From Pantanalinema sp. GBBB05 (GTDB lineage Bacteria; Cyanobacteriota; Cyanobacteriia; Leptolyngbyales; Leptolyngbyaceae), in assembly GCA_016743235.1 (NCBI GenBank), contig VRZD01000005.1, positions 111,622 to 175,621 of the forward strand: DNA of 64,000 nucleotides, given 5' to 3'. Positions 53,301 through 60,474 of the stretch are shown in pieces. A program made the position numbers and the translations under genes. Below the pieces are notes generated by a model. The model saw only the letters and a list, made by a program, of their open reading frames with translations. It was not told the origin of the DNA and did not search any database. The stretch's first letter is position 1; each line of letters opens with the position of its first letter.

Positions 53301-54469
53301 TGCCCCTCACTCCCCCCCCATCCCTATTCGCTACTCCATCTCCGTTAGTCGGGCTTGATTGGCAACTGAATGGCAGTACAGAGTGGGGCATCCTGGGGGT
53401 TAATCTGATGCTGCAACTATTACAGGAGCAGCAAGTTACACCAATACCTCTAGTGTCATCTGATCTGGAGTCATTACCACCACTCTACCAAGCCAAATTA
53501 CGATCGCTCACCCCTGCTACTCTGGATGCTCACAGCTGGTTAGTCCAACGCTTAGATCATACGGGCATACTCAGATCATCTAGTTCTGCAAATAGCCAGG
53601 CTACTCAGCGGATTGGCATTGTCATGTTTACCGATACTGATTGGAGTAGTGATGCGATCGCGATCGCTCAACACTTTGATCACCTAATTACCTACTCAAC
53701 CTGGAATGCGGATATCTTGAAGCAACGGGGATTATCACAAGTCGAAACACTGTGTTGGGGCATTGATCCGAGTTTGTTGCATCCGGCTCCTAAGTCAGAT
53801 TTGTTTGGCGATCGCTTTGTCATCTTTTCTGGTGGTGATCTCAGTTATGCCAATGGTCAGGATATTACGATCGCAGCGTTTAAAGTATTTCAGACCCGGC
53901 ATCCTGAAGCGTTACTTCTCACCAGTTGGGACGGTTATAATGCAACGGCAATGACTGGATTCAATCAATCGGGACATGTAGTTAGCTTGCCCCAAGTTGG
54001 GGCTGATGGACAGTTGGCTATGTCAGATTGGTTAGTCCACAACGGGGTAATGGCAGATGCCGGGGTCAATCTAGGGGCTGTGTCCTATGCTTTATTGGGA
54101 CAGGTGATCCGGGCGGCTGATGTCGCCATCTTCCCGAATCGATGTCAGGCAACCAGCAATCCTTTAGCGATCGCCGCGTTAGCCTGTGGCATTCCCACCA
54201 TTCTGTCTGCGAATACGGGGCATTTAGATTTAATTCGGCACAACCTGGGTTATCCTCTGCGATCGCAAGGAACTGTTCAACCTCCAGCCTCAGGCATAGG
54301 TACAGAAGGTTGGGGAGAATCTGATGTCGAGGAAGTAGTGGAAACACTGGAACGCATTTATCGTGATCGCCAAGAGGCACTGAATCGGGCGCGATCGGCG
54401 GTGGAATTGATCCAAAACTGGACATGGGAGCGGCAATGTCATCGCTGGATCAAATTATTTCATGAGTGA
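47396..54469 (+). CDS. Giant TPR / GT9-like triple-module glycosyltransferase protein
   Basis: This cytoplasmic protein has about 2357 residues. I start it at ATG 47396, seven bases after AAGGGGAG; the upstream ATG at 47369 has no such site. Module 1 has about 13 TPRs (47430-48760), then a GT9/heptosyltransferase-like domain (48770-49680: LHTEQGMGDAIQFIRYV, GLVWNGNP, ISVDTAVTHLAGALGKPVW). Module 2 has TPRs at 49970-50690 and a second GT9-like domain at 50700-51620. Module 3 has TPRs at 51815-52360 and a third at 52370-53220 (LHAEQGFGDTMQFVRYA). A GT-B (GT4-like) domain ends the protein (53345-54469). Low-complexity linkers come from the purine microsatellite. The GT9-like copies are similar, showing internal duplication. 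It presumably glycosylates proteins or builds surface glycans. Confidence 0.9.
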   Translation: MPSTSDTLNRALQHHQAGQVTEAEQLYRQILGQQPDAVDALNFLGALLHQQGRFEEALSCFERVLVQQPNIPDAHNSVAIALRGQGRLAEAIAYYQQALELSPNHPEVLNNLANALRESGQLEDAIAAYERSLVLKPNYPEAHNNLGAALKDLGRLEEAIPHYREAMLLKPNYPEAHHNLGVALQRQDHLEEAIEYYRQAIALKPNFPEVYNSWGHALQQQGKYDEAVAQHQRAIDLKPDFAEAHHSLANALQLQKNLEAAIAAYQQALAIRPNYPEALNNLGNAYQEFGQPEQAIVQYQKALEFRPNFAEAYSNLGALLKDQRKLDEAIAHFQTAIELRPDYAEVHNNLGNAYQEQNKTDDAIACYRRALEINPELAETHSNLGNMLQQQGEFEAAFDHFQQALRIQPDFAGAYNNLGIALRNCNRIEEAFEAYDRAIELKPEFVEAHWNKALTYLLAGDLEQGFADYEWRFQWSKFQEQNPPRPFPGDRWDGSPLAGKTIFLHTEQGMGDAIQFIRYVPIVVELGGRVIVECHPPLVNLFQRLPGITEVIPYGKPLPAFDVHAPLMSLPFILGTTMATIPADVPYLGGKGAQADRENQEDQGDGDDKELVKSGLKIGLVWNGNPQNPYNRSRAVPLANLLPLAELPQVQLYSLQKEIQPTDLELLQAHPEIQDLREQLRDFVDTAAWIQQLDLIISVDTAVTHLAGALGKPVWLLLPFAPDWRWLLDREDSPWYPTMRLFRQPTYGDWDSAIAQVQSALLQKLGLGDKAGQEDRGDEEGKKGQEDRGDEGDRELVRSNLFVPVSPQGKALQKQQHTRPQPPIETNKGFRSPSSPPPSSSPTSPPSSSPPPLPAILKTAIRQHQVGRVREAEALCRQLVEEQPDQAEGWHLLGLIAHQDRRLEEAIAHYRRVLMLNPNHHDTYNNLAVAFHEQGRLDEAIPYYEKGLALKPDYADAHNNYANALREKKRETEALHHYQQAIALRPNYADAYNNLGLLLFSQEKYPEATECYQKAVELRPEFSAAHNHLGNALKELGDFEGAIQHYQQAIALNPNNAKAYNNWGNVFRDQGDLQTAIQYYERATAIDPQFPEGHWNKALTFLLGGDLQRGFAEYEWRWHVKLPTFQSLRPFPGELWDGSPLHGKTIFLHAEQGMGDLLQFVRYVAIVANLGGRIILECHQPLINLIKQLPHVQQVIPYGSPPPAYDVQAPLLSLPHILGTTLETVPADVPYLLIGDRDSREEEGERSLTPLLPVSADARLKVGLVWSGNPENPYNRSRAVPLSLLLTLAELPGIQLYSLQKDPTAADLELLQTHSEIIDLRHGLKDFVNTATLIHQLDLVISVDTAVTHLTGGLGRPVWLLLPFAPDWRWMLDRTDSPWYPTMRLFRQPTYSDWESAIDQVKTALLQEMQVGDGEGKGDKEGEREREGKDRLVEGLGKQKGKKHQKRQKSHQHHPKTASPSPQASSSSPIATLLQPALQHYQQGNLVEAERLYRQVLQQDPDQVEALHAIGVIVCQSGQLETAENYLRRVVTLSPQFAQAWGNLGGVVQQRGRVEEAIGYYQQAIALDPLYADAHQNLAVALQEQERLEEAIVHCQQAIALKPQIADLYYNLGFMLRRLNRLEEAIVQYRQAIQRRPDFVEAHKNLGHALLLQGKFPEGFVEYEWRWQQKHWSRRPFTQPEWDGSPLNGKTILLHAEQGFGDTMQFVRYATLVRDRGGRVIVEAQSALLRLLQTAPGIEQLVAQDTPLPAFDVHAPLLSLPRILGTTLDTVPAHIPYFQAPDSLPHLPISSSSSSLKVGITWMGNPHHKNNRYRSCSLMDFQSLFDLPDIQFYSLQKGEAEAELRNRPELPVQDLSPHLQDFADTAAAIAQLDLIITIDTSVAHLAGALGKPVWLLLSFAPDWRWMIDREDSPWYPTMRLFRQTAPGDWAGVFDRLKPALIAQTNHFTLSPSLSPLSSSPLPSSPPPLLPLTPPPSLFATPSPLVGLDWQLNGSTEWGILGVNLMLQLLQEQQVTPIPLVSSDLESLPPLYQAKLRSLTPATLDAHSWLVQRLDHTGILRSSSSANSQATQRIGIVMFTDTDWSSDAIAIAQHFDHLITYSTWNADILKQRGLSQVETLCWGIDPSLLHPAPKSDLFGDRFVIFSGGDLSYANGQDITIAAFKVFQTRHPEALLLTSWDGYNATAMTGFNQSGHVVSLPQVGADGQLAMSDWLVHNGVMADAGVNLGAVSYALLGQVIRAADVAIFPNRCQATSNPLAIAALACGIPTILSANTGHLDLIRHNLGYPLRSQGTVQPPASGIGTEGWGESDVEEVVETLERIYRDRQEALNRARSAVELIQNWTWERQCHRWIKLFHE
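49165..49222 (+). repeat. Purine-rich microsatellite in GT9-like domain 1
   Basis: GGATAGGGAAAATCAGGAAGATCAGGGGGATGGGG-type units (shortened here) encode an acidic insert (ADRENQEDQGDGDDKE) inside the first GT9-like domain, between PADVPYL and LKIGLVWNG. Copy 2 of the domain carries a shorter acidic insert at the same point (near 51098-51125). Copy 3 carries a Ser-rich one (52745-52780). Confidence 0.7.
49695..49965. repeat. Purine then pyrimidine microsatellite linker
   Basis: Bases 49695-49785 contain the 20-mer CAGGAAGATAGGGGAGATGA twice, 36 bases apart, encoding an Asp/Glu/Gly/Arg linker. Bases 49895-49965 are the opposite strand type (CATCTCCCCCACC units), encoding a Ser/Pro-rich linker. 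Similar pairs lie at 51625-51690 with 51770-51805, and at 53240-53335. So the same element sits in both orientations between domains without breaking the frame. Confidence 0.75.
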
Positions 54470-54878
54470 AGTGATGGACATTCACAAAATCAACTGTAGC
54501 GGACAGCCATAAATAGTCTGGTGAGCGATTACCGACGAAACCATGCACAATATAGCTGCTAGAAGGTTTAATTGTTTCTGGCTATTTCTATCTATCAGCA
54601 TTGAAGACTTCGAATAATCGCTTTTATTGAAGCTACCATCAACTAACTGACAAGACAGAAAATAAACTGGAGAAAAAATCCGCTTAATCAACTTTCATTT
54701 TTCTGGCTGCTACCATTAATCCTAAGATAGAGACTTCTAGAAGAAGCAACCGTTACACTGTGAAATGAATGGTTTGAGCGATCGACTCTGCTAGATTGCA
54801 GATTGAAATCGATCGTGTTGTTACTGCTTTATCACTGCGATCGTAGTCATTCTCTCCTTTAATGATTAAGTAGGAAAA
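54470..54878. other. Intergenic region before the peptidase gene
   Basis: 409 AT-rich bases. A 69-codon frame on the minus strand (54482-54691) has no ribosome site and no recognisable features, and is not accepted. GATCG-rich HIP1-like motifs lie at 54775-54842. No terminator or promoter stands out. Confidence 0.35.
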
Positions 54879-55766
54879 ATGAATCAGGTTAAGCCGGTCA
54901 TCATTGTTCATGGTGGCGCTAAAACTATTTCAGAAGACAAGCTGGCAGCAAATCATGCTGGATGTCAAGCAGCCGCAGAGGCGGGGTGGAAGATACTTTG
55001 CAGTGGCGGTAGTGCAGCCGCCGCAGTTGAAGCGGCTATTCAGGTATTAGAGTCTGACCAGACATTCAATGCCGGCTTCGGTTCAACGATGAACAGTGAA
55101 GGGGAGGTCGAAGTCGATGCCGCCATCATGGATGGAGCAACGTTAGCTTGGGGAGCTGTTGCTGCCGTGCAGGGAGTCCGCCATCCCATCTCTGTTGCCC
55201 GTAAGCTGATGGAAGACCAGCCTCGATTGCTAGTGGCTAAAAGTGGTGAACAATTTGCCCTCGAACAGGGGCTAGAGATGTGTGCTAAAGATGAGCTGGT
55301 CAGCGAAGAACAGTATCAGGAATGGCAAGAAGAAGCCAACGTTTTAGATCGTCCAAATACTGTGGGCTGTGTAGCACTAGACATCAACGGCAATCTCGTT
55401 GCTGGTACTTCGACAGGTGGTTTAACTGGGCAACCTCAAGGACGGGTGGGTGATTCTGCCGTGGTTGGCGCTGGTTTATATGCAGATAATCAACTGGGAG
55501 CTTGCTCAACCACTGGTGATGGCGAATCAATCATTCCGATCGTACTGGCGAAGACCGCCATCGATGCCTTAGCTGGAGAAACCCATCCAGACCAAGCAGC
55601 CCAACACGCGATCAGTACCCTCAAAGCGCGCGTAAAGGGTGAGGCAGGCTGTATTTTGCTTGATCGTCAAGGGCGTATCGGTTGGGCGTACAACTCAGAA
55701 AATATGGCGGTTGCCTACATGACTGAAGCGTTACAGCAGCCAGCCGTTTTCACCCACAAGGAATAA
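54879..55766 (+). CDS. iaaA: Isoaspartyl peptidase / plant-type L-asparaginase
   Basis: This Ntn-hydrolase cuts beta-aspartyl dipeptides, and in cyanobacteria it hydrolyses the beta-Asp-Arg released from cyanophycin. The 295-residue precursor should self-cleave before Thr161 (NTVGCVALDINGN). The new N-terminal Thr is the nucleophile. Other active-site parts are GTSTGGLTGQPQGRVGDS and STTGDGE. The alpha half begins with PVIIVHGGAKTI. The region before the cleavage point (SEEQYQEWQEEANVLDRP) is the normal flexible linker. It is followed after 24 bases by an ATP-grasp gene, so a two-gene operon is likely. Confidence 0.93.
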   Translation: MNQVKPVIIVHGGAKTISEDKLAANHAGCQAAAEAGWKILCSGGSAAAAVEAAIQVLESDQTFNAGFGSTMNSEGEVEVDAAIMDGATLAWGAVAAVQGVRHPISVARKLMEDQPRLLVAKSGEQFALEQGLEMCAKDELVSEEQYQEWQEEANVLDRPNTVGCVALDINGNLVAGTSTGGLTGQPQGRVGDSAVVGAGLYADNQLGACSTTGDGESIIPIVLAKTAIDALAGETHPDQAAQHAISTLKARVKGEAGCILLDRQGRIGWAYNSENMAVAYMTEALQQPAVFTHKE

Positions 55767-55790
55767 TCGTTAGCGATCGCTGAAACTGCT

Positions 55791-57062
55791 ATGTCTTCTC
55801 AAACTCACTTGCAATTCTTTCAAGGCAATTCTTTGTCTGATCTATTTGCTCAGGATATAGAAAATGAATCATATGCCTTAATTTTAAATTATCCCGCAAC
55901 TGCAACATGGGCGGCTTATCCTAATGTCCAGAAGTATTTTCTGCAAGATGGCAGTAGTGAAGCCACTAAAACATCATTTGACAAGATTTGCCAGAAAGAA
56001 CCCTGGAAGAATCTAGCTGTACTGGGAGATATGCTTCCTGGCGTAGTCATCAGCCCACCGCAGCACCTACTCATAAAATATTGGCAGGAGCATTTCGGCT
56101 TTCGCGATCGAAAGCTAGAGATGATGGATTGTTCAACCTATTTAGATGATTTCAATCAGAGCAACCACCTCAGCCACGCGATTACGCTTTTTCCGTTTGA
56201 TCAATTACTGCCCGAAAAACATGCTGTCCATCCCGATACGCACTATCGGTTGTTAAGCAAAGCCACCCTTGCTCAATTAGGAGTGCCTTGCCCAATTTAT
56301 CAAACCTATGAGTTAAATCAGATTGATTTAGAGCAAATTCAGCTGCCATCAAACTACCCCTACCTCATTAAAACATCACACGGTCTTTCGGGTGAAGGAA
56401 CTTATATTATCCGCAGCAGTAGTGATCTTAACTACTGCTTGGAGGAACTTAAGAAGTATCTGAGAATCCATTTATTGGAAACTATTATTGTTTCAGAATT
56501 CGTTAAATATGAAGTTCATAACTATTGTGTGCAATTCTATATTAATAAAGCTGGAGAAATCACTCTAATTGGTGTGACGCAGCAGCTAGTCAGTCCTGAA
56601 GGAAATTATTTAGGTGGATTAATTGACTACACCAATGATTTGAGTAAATTCTCTCAAATGATTTTGGCTGTGGGACAGTATGCCCATCAACACGGGTATT
56701 TTGGTGTTATCGGTTTTGATGTTCTAGAAGATAGAGATGGAAACCTTTACGCGATCGACGCTAATTTTCGCATTAATGGTTCTACACCACTTTGTCTACA
56801 GCGTCATGTATTACTCAAGCACGATAAGGCGATCGCAAAATATTCGAGCGATTATCGTATGGAAGGAACGCTTGATTCAATTTTGATCACACTGAAGTCA
56901 GAGCTAGAACGTAAGGATTTTCTCATCCTGTCAGCGCTAGAGAAAGTGAAGTATGGCAAAATCTACACCGAAATCTACGGCATTGTAACCGGAAAAAGCT
57001 TACAGGATATGCAACAGATAGAACAGGGTTTGTCTAGCAAAGGCTTACAGTTAACAAACTAA
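55791..57062 (+). CDS. ATP-grasp ligase-like protein
   Basis: The 423-residue protein has an N-terminal pre-ATP-grasp part (about 25-155, ALILNYPATATWAAYP) and an ATP-grasp core (160-350). In the core, YPYLIKTSHGLSGEGTYII is the phosphate-binding loop, SEFVKYEVHNYCVQFYI the second strand pair, and GVIGFDVLEDRDGNLYAIDANFRINGSTP the metal-binding end (D, N). A short helical tail follows. These enzymes join a carboxylate to an amine through an acyl-phosphate. The exact family is not recognised; it is not cyanophycin synthetase, which is longer and has a Mur-ligase domain. Pairing with an isoaspartyl peptidase suggests small-peptide or amino-acid-amide chemistry. Confidence 0.8.
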   Translation: MSSQTHLQFFQGNSLSDLFAQDIENESYALILNYPATATWAAYPNVQKYFLQDGSSEATKTSFDKICQKEPWKNLAVLGDMLPGVVISPPQHLLIKYWQEHFGFRDRKLEMMDCSTYLDDFNQSNHLSHAITLFPFDQLLPEKHAVHPDTHYRLLSKATLAQLGVPCPIYQTYELNQIDLEQIQLPSNYPYLIKTSHGLSGEGTYIIRSSSDLNYCLEELKKYLRIHLLETIIVSEFVKYEVHNYCVQFYINKAGEITLIGVTQQLVSPEGNYLGGLIDYTNDLSKFSQMILAVGQYAHQHGYFGVIGFDVLEDRDGNLYAIDANFRINGSTPLCLQRHVLLKHDKAIAKYSSDYRMEGTLDSILITLKSELERKDFLILSALEKVKYGKIYTEIYGIVTGKSLQDMQQIEQGLSSKGLQLTN

Positions 57063-57431
57063 CAATACCGCGATGATTGCTCATCTAGGGTTGAGTCAAG
57101 TCTCATCGGGTTGAAAAGAGCATTTAACTCTTCTCTCCCACTCCATCTGCCATGCGGCTCTGCAACAAACAGTTCATGAAGACACGCCCTTAAGCATATT
57201 CTTGAATCTTCTAAAGAGCCCGAATTGATAGTAATTCTCTATTGCTCTAACCACTCATGTGTCATTCCCGTTTGTATCGCCAACATTTTTGCCAAATTGC
57301 CATATTACTCACACTAAATGAGTATGAGCAACCGTAGAAATAGATTGAGTAGATACGTAGCCGATCGGGCGAGTAACTGACTGAACAACTCTTGCCGTAG
57401 CTCAATCTGAACACACCAGACTGGTCTGGAG
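57063..57431. other. Intergenic region, nothing recognised
   Basis: 369 bases between the ATP-grasp gene and the convergent DUF1636 gene. I find no ORF, no clear hairpin with T-run and no repeats. Confidence 0.35.
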
Positions 57432-57824
57432 CTATTGGCTAGATTCCGACATTGGTAAAGGTGGCAACACCGCATAAATTCCCCGTTTTACCGCCTCTGG
57501 GCGTTCCTTATAGGGAACTTTGCCATCCGGGCAAGCTGCGTACTGCTGACTAAATTGCAAGAGTTCCGGAACGGAATGAGTTGGAGAGAGCTGGCTTAGA
57601 ATAAATGTGAGCTTATGGGGAGCAGTAAATGCTGCTACACAGGAGTTAGCGCATGCTCCCATACACCGAACCGGCTGGAGATGGATACGCTTGTCCCCCT
57701 CCCCACTTTCCAACTTTTCTTGCAAATGATTAAACAGAGACTGCCCAGCACTCAAACCCTCTGGCTCTAGTTCACTTGGGGATGCCTGGCAGAGCACACA
57801 GACAAATAGTGTATCGGATGTCAT
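57432..57824 (-). CDS. DUF1636 predicted metal-binding protein
   Basis: The 130-residue protein starts at ATG 57824 (MTSDTLFVCVLC) behind AAGGAAA. The longer frame to 57890 is less likely. Cysteines in CVLCQ (near residue 9-12) and CMGACANSCVAAF (near 55-65) form a thioredoxin-like ferredoxin pattern, as in DUF1636 / (2Fe-2S) ferredoxin-like proteins. The C-terminus has LLQFSQQYAACPDGKVPYKERP. Members are often found with cobalt or cobalamin genes. Here a cobalamin riboswitch lies about 320 bases upstream on the same strand, which strongly ties it to B12 or cobalt homeostasis. Confidence 0.85.
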   Translation of the reverse strand: MTSDTLFVCVLCQASPSELEPEGLSAGQSLFNHLQEKLESGEGDKRIHLQPVRCMGACANSCVAAFTAPHKLTFILSQLSPTHSVPELLQFSQQYAACPDGKVPYKERPEAVKRGIYAVLPPLPMSESSQ

Positions 57825-58141
57825 AAATTTCCTTGGTTCCAATTTAGTCTGACGATCGCACACCCGTACAGCTACCACTTCATAGCTCAAGCCGTCCGGT
57901 GCAAATCATGTAATTTGACTGCTCAATTGATAGACAAAGCGGTGCTTTTCCTAGCGATCGTGATCGCTATGCCAGCCTTGAGCATCTATAGCGTTGGTTC
58001 GTTTAGGGCAAACCGCGATCGTCGGAAGTAGAGCAACAGATCGCGATCGCAGTTCGGTTGTAAAGCAGATAAATGAACGATCATCCGTACCTCGCAGATG
58101 AGAAACAACAGATTGATTAATCTCGCTTAGAGACAGAATTC
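57825..58141 (-). other. Leader between riboswitch and DUF1636 gene
   Basis: On the minus strand about 317 bases separate the B12 box from the DUF1636 start. The only frame is a 20-codon one (MLKAGIAITIARKSTALSIN) near 57930-57990, which is too short to call. The expression platform of the riboswitch must lie here, but no clean terminator hairpin with T-run was found, so translational or Rho-type control is possible. Confidence 0.4.
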
Positions 58142-58262
58142 AGTTGGTGGGCATCCTGGCTAAGAAAGCGATCAGGCTTTCATCACAGTTGCGGGACAGC
58201 GGCAGACTAACACTGCTCTTTCCCCCTTGCGTCTGATGGCTGTTCCCCACCAGAACCAACTT
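58142..58262 (-). ncRNA. Cobalamin riboswitch
   Basis: Read on the minus strand, the conserved core is clear. P1 is AGTTGG (58257-58262) with CCAACT (58142-58147). Then come TTCTGGTGGGGAACAG and the GGGGGAAAGAGCAGTG region, the core CCGCTGTCCCGCAACTGTGA (within 58181-58202) and the B12 box AGCCAGGATGCCCACC (58146-58161). This order and spacing match cyanobacterial cobalamin aptamers. It should repress the downstream DUF1636 transcript when adenosylcobalamin is abundant. Confidence 0.92.
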
Positions 58263-58379
58263 GAGTATCTGAAGATTAGCACAAATAGGTGAATCGGCGC
58301 TTGCTTAGCCGACGCAACTCTTCAAATCAGCCAAGCTCTACTGCATCTGGCAACCAATAGGATAAATCGGCAAACAACT

Positions 58380-60254
58380 TCAAGCACTCGTTTTTTCCAA
58401 AATCACTTGATAGCCTTGATGAATTAGCTTAATCTTGCGGCTGAAGACTTGCATAAAGGCATCGATCGCCACCCTGGGAGGATTTTCGCCAATTCCTGAC
58501 GGAAAACTAAAGCCATAGTCATCGAAGACAATCATGCCACCCACTTTTACAAGTCCCCAGGCTAATAGGGTATCTTCCAAAACATCACTGGCAATATGAG
58601 AACCATCAACATAAACCAGGTGGTAAAAGTCAGGAATTAGCGATCGCAAGACTAATTGCGATTGTCCCACCGCTTTACGCACTTTTTCCGGTGCCCCTGT
58701 TTGGGCAATATTAAAGTCAAATCGTTGTTCGATCGTCTTTAAAAACTGATCATCGTAGGCAGCTTTATTTTCTACCCCGCCCTCAAAGGTATCAATACAA
58801 GTCAGTCGAGCTGTAGGATGAGTCAGAATATGGTCAATTAACCAACAGGTAGAGCGACCTTCCCAACTACCAATTTCTAAGACCCGAAGTTCTGGCATAT
58901 TTGCTAAGGGAGTCAGATATTTCTCCCAAACTGGTAGGTTAATACTGAACCAATCTTGAGTAAATTGATAGCCTTTGGCTAGGACTTGAATTTGGTATTT
59001 AGTTTTAGCAAAATCAGCAATTTCTTCAGCAATACTGGGATCTAGCTCTAAAGCTTTTTCTAAAGAAAGCAACGCCTGCTGCGGGTCTTGCTGATCTTTT
59101 AGAGTTGTAGCAAGATTATAGTGAACTTTAGCCAGATCCTTATTAGAAAAGGTTGAATTAATGGCTAGTGCCTGTTTAAAGTAATTAATCGCCTGCTCTA
59201 AATTATTTTGAGTTTTGAGCGCTGAACCGAGATTGTTATAGGCAGCCGCTAACAGGTTTTTAACCGTATCTTTAGTCTGCGGTTCTAAGGCAATTCCCTG
59301 TTCACATAGGTAGATCACTTCGGCATATTGCTGTTGCGTTAAGTAGTCTGCGGCTAGTTGTTGCCAATTCAGTGCTGAGAAAAATTCAGGAGATTTCTCA
59401 ATCCGTTTGAACTTATCTAGTAAATACCCTAATTTATCTTGTTCCAAGCGATGACGAATCGTATGGAGTTCGCGTTGCTCAGGTGGTGTGTCATCCTGAT
59501 ACTGTTGCGGTGGTGTCTGGAATTTCTTTAATTGCCGATCGAGATTATTGCCGGGATAGCGAATATACTCTACGGTTTCAATCGGAACTTTAAACACCTT
59601 AAAGAACTTGGCAATCCACAGATCATAGGACACATCTTCACAGCCAATTTGTTTATAAACTGGCGCTTCGGGAAACCCTTCCAGAAACTCATGGCAGTCT
59701 CGCCGGATACAAAGATTTTGCGCAATCGTATTCTCGATCGCCCCTTTCCAAAAGGGATGTAGTGGATCGGCAATCGAAACTCCTGTGCGAACAATACCGA
59801 CTGGTTGAGGTGGCAATTCGATCGTAAATGCCCCTGTTTTAGTCTCAAGCTGGAAAGAGGTTGGGGTGCTACTGGTAGCGTGATAGGGATCGTGATTCAG
59901 AATTCTAAAGCACAAATAAATATGTTCTGGATAATAGAGATCATCCCCATCGCAGAAGAACAAAATATCGCCATGAGACATCTTAGCGCCGGTATTCCGG
60001 GCAGGACCAATCCCTAAGCTTTTGAAGTGATGAATCAGTTTGTAATGGGGTTTATCCTGAATAAACTCGGTCACCCGTTCTACAGTGCGATCGGTTGAGC
60101 CTTCATTAATCACCAACACTTCTGGAGTAATAGAGTCAGCATCGTCATACTGTTGCTGAAACAATTGGATGCTGGCTTCCACACTTTCCAGCGATCGAAT
60201 AATTTCCTTCTCTTTATTGAGAACGGGCACAATTACTGAAAAGGAGCGAATCAT
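58380..60254 (-). CDS. GT2 - TPR - methyltransferase fusion protein
   Basis: The 624-residue protein has three parts. A GT2 glycosyltransferase (1-260) has FSVIVPVLNKEKEIIRSLESV, INEGSTDRT and the metal motif FFCDGDDLYYP. A TPR segment (about 300-410) has NNLGSALKTQNNLEQAINYF and HYNLATTLKDQQDPQQALLSL. A class I SAM-dependent methyltransferase of the Methyltransf_24 type (430-624) has LRVLEIGSWEGRSTCWL, IDTFEGG, YVDGSHIASDVLEDTLLAW and VFDDYG. The combination suggests making and O-methylating a surface or polysaccharide sugar. It lies downstream of no operon partner, and the riboswitch at 58262 is beyond its stop. Confidence 0.9.
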   Translation of the reverse strand: MIRSFSVIVPVLNKEKEIIRSLESVEASIQLFQQQYDDADSITPEVLVINEGSTDRTVERVTEFIQDKPHYKLIHHFKSLGIGPARNTGAKMSHGDILFFCDGDDLYYPEHIYLCFRILNHDPYHATSSTPTSFQLETKTGAFTIELPPQPVGIVRTGVSIADPLHPFWKGAIENTIAQNLCIRRDCHEFLEGFPEAPVYKQIGCEDVSYDLWIAKFFKVFKVPIETVEYIRYPGNNLDRQLKKFQTPPQQYQDDTPPEQRELHTIRHRLEQDKLGYLLDKFKRIEKSPEFFSALNWQQLAADYLTQQQYAEVIYLCEQGIALEPQTKDTVKNLLAAAYNNLGSALKTQNNLEQAINYFKQALAINSTFSNKDLAKVHYNLATTLKDQQDPQQALLSLEKALELDPSIAEEIADFAKTKYQIQVLAKGYQFTQDWFSINLPVWEKYLTPLANMPELRVLEIGSWEGRSTCWLIDHILTHPTARLTCIDTFEGGVENKAAYDDQFLKTIEQRFDFNIAQTGAPEKVRKAVGQSQLVLRSLIPDFYHLVYVDGSHIASDVLEDTLLAWGLVKVGGMIVFDDYGFSFPSGIGENPPRVAIDAFMQVFSRKIKLIHQGYQVILEKTSA

Positions 60255-60474
60255 GGGGTCAGCCCTCCAGCAGTCTTAGCTCAAAGCAACTCATCTAGGT
60301 TAATGCCCTTTGCTGGTAAAAGCGCAATTAATTCTGCTGCCGTTAGGCTTAGTTCGCACACTCATCAACGGCTAGACAGCCATCTACTTCAGGGCAGCAG
60401 CCACCCTGGCTCAATACCTGCGAAGAAACAACAAGTGAATTCATTCTAAGAAATCGCAAAGGCAGGAATGACAG

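Noticed and set aside
54482..54691. 69-codon frame on the minus strand
   Set aside because: No ribosome site, no recognisable domain and AT-rich base use like the surrounding non-coding DNA.
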